Shown: positions 5,005 through 5,092 of the stretch, one piece after another
Numbering within the stretch: position 1 is the stretch's first letter
How the letters are laid out: every line of letters starts with the position of its first letter
From: Cyanothece sp. UBA12306
GTDB taxonomy: Bacteria > Cyanobacteriota > Cyanobacteriia > Cyanobacteriales > Microcystaceae
DNA: 5,092 bases
Direction: 5' to 3'
NCBI GenBank assembly: GCA_003448685.1
Contig: DLXW01000314.1
Span: 1 to 5,092, forward strand
The notes under the pieces: model-generated
The model's input: only the letters and a program-made list of their open reading frames with translations
Database searches by the model: none
What the model was told of the DNA's origin: nothing
Made by a program: the position numbers and the translations under genes

Positions 5005-5092
5005 AACGCCGATGGCTTATCGGTGAACGCCTGTGGACAAGAAGGAGCCGTCTCCCTTGGTTGAAGCAGGAAGTGAACAGCAAACCTGTCTG
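5005..5092 (+). pseudogene. Possible 3' end of a degenerate IS200/IS605-type tnpB, with omega-RNA-like sequence
   Basis: One frame reads NADGLSVNACGQEGAVSLG then stops (5062-5064). A second frame, open to the edge, reads PWLKQEVNSKPV. Both segments resemble, from memory, the C-terminal tail of cyanobacterial TnpB proteins, which often carry NACG/KACG and end near LKQE; joining them needs a frameshift. None of the upstream TnpB body (RuvC residues, zinc-finger cysteines) is present to the left, so only a tail would remain. The DNA folds into a 7-pair hairpin, CGCCGAT 5007-5013 with ATCGGTG 5019-5025 (one G-U). GGAG/CTCC (5044-5055) and CAGG/CCTG (5067-5088) could form further stems. TnpB guide RNA scaffolds come from exactly this part of such elements. 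The transposon end would lie beyond the window. The call rests on recalled similarity only. Confidence 0.35.

Noticed and set aside
5040..5060. Group II intron domain V-like GAGCCGT
   Set aside because: The matching 3' arm and the GNRA-capped stem of domain V are missing, and no intron boundary or reverse transcriptase is present.
4863..5090. 75-codon minus-strand frame open from the right edge to a TGA at 4863-4865
   Set aside because: It is antisense to the plus-strand reading and hairpin, has low-complexity Ser/Leu/Phe-rich content and no start in the window. It could only be revived if a longer contig shows a conserved gene entering from the right.

Overview
The window looks like chromosomal DNA from an AT-rich cyanobacterium. 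The main clue is two exact copies of the HIP1 octamer GCGATCGC (1339-1346 and 3762-3769), a repeat highly over-represented in many cyanobacteria. The AT-rich genes, a TldE/PmbA homologue and a DrrA/CcmA-type ABC ATPase fit that. A unicellular group such as Crocosphaera or Cyanothece would be my guess, but this is inference and no species can be named from the sequence.

Layout, left to right. A tiny minus-strand gene (27-158) encodes a 43-residue protein with one membrane segment. It has a Shine-Dalgarno site and a perfect hairpin just upstream. Next is pmbA/tldE (294-1577, minus), the non-catalytic-motif partner of the TldD/TldE protease. A 160-bp divergent control region (1578-1737) separates it from a GMC-family FAD oxidoreductase (1738-3450, plus). 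The oxidoreductase carries an unusual hydrophobic insertion and an apparent substitution at the second active-site position. It converges, with only 8 bp between stop codons, on a minus-strand ABC transporter ATPase (3459-4439). The ATPase has a well-formed promoter at 4520-4548 with a 10-bp tandem repeat over its -35 box, and no permease gene beside it.

From 4564 to the right edge there is no intact gene. The first part (4564-4740) holds several perfect odd-centred palindromes. The second part (4740-4950) reads as a short protein split across two frames, probably a decayed gene. The same DNA also holds a strong promoter-like sequence with an operator-like palindrome in its spacer, followed by about 30 nested base pairs of inverted repeat (4872-4971). 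The pseudogene and structured-RNA readings compete, and I report both. The last ~90 bases resemble, from memory, the 3' end of a cyanobacterial IS200/IS605-type tnpB gene. That is also where a TnpB guide RNA (omega RNA) scaffold would be encoded.

The genes do not form an obvious pathway. The three large genes alternate in strand and each appears to have its own promoter. The most interesting part is the right-hand 350 bases, but the window ends before it can be resolved. No CRISPR array, tRNA, rRNA or intact transposase was seen.
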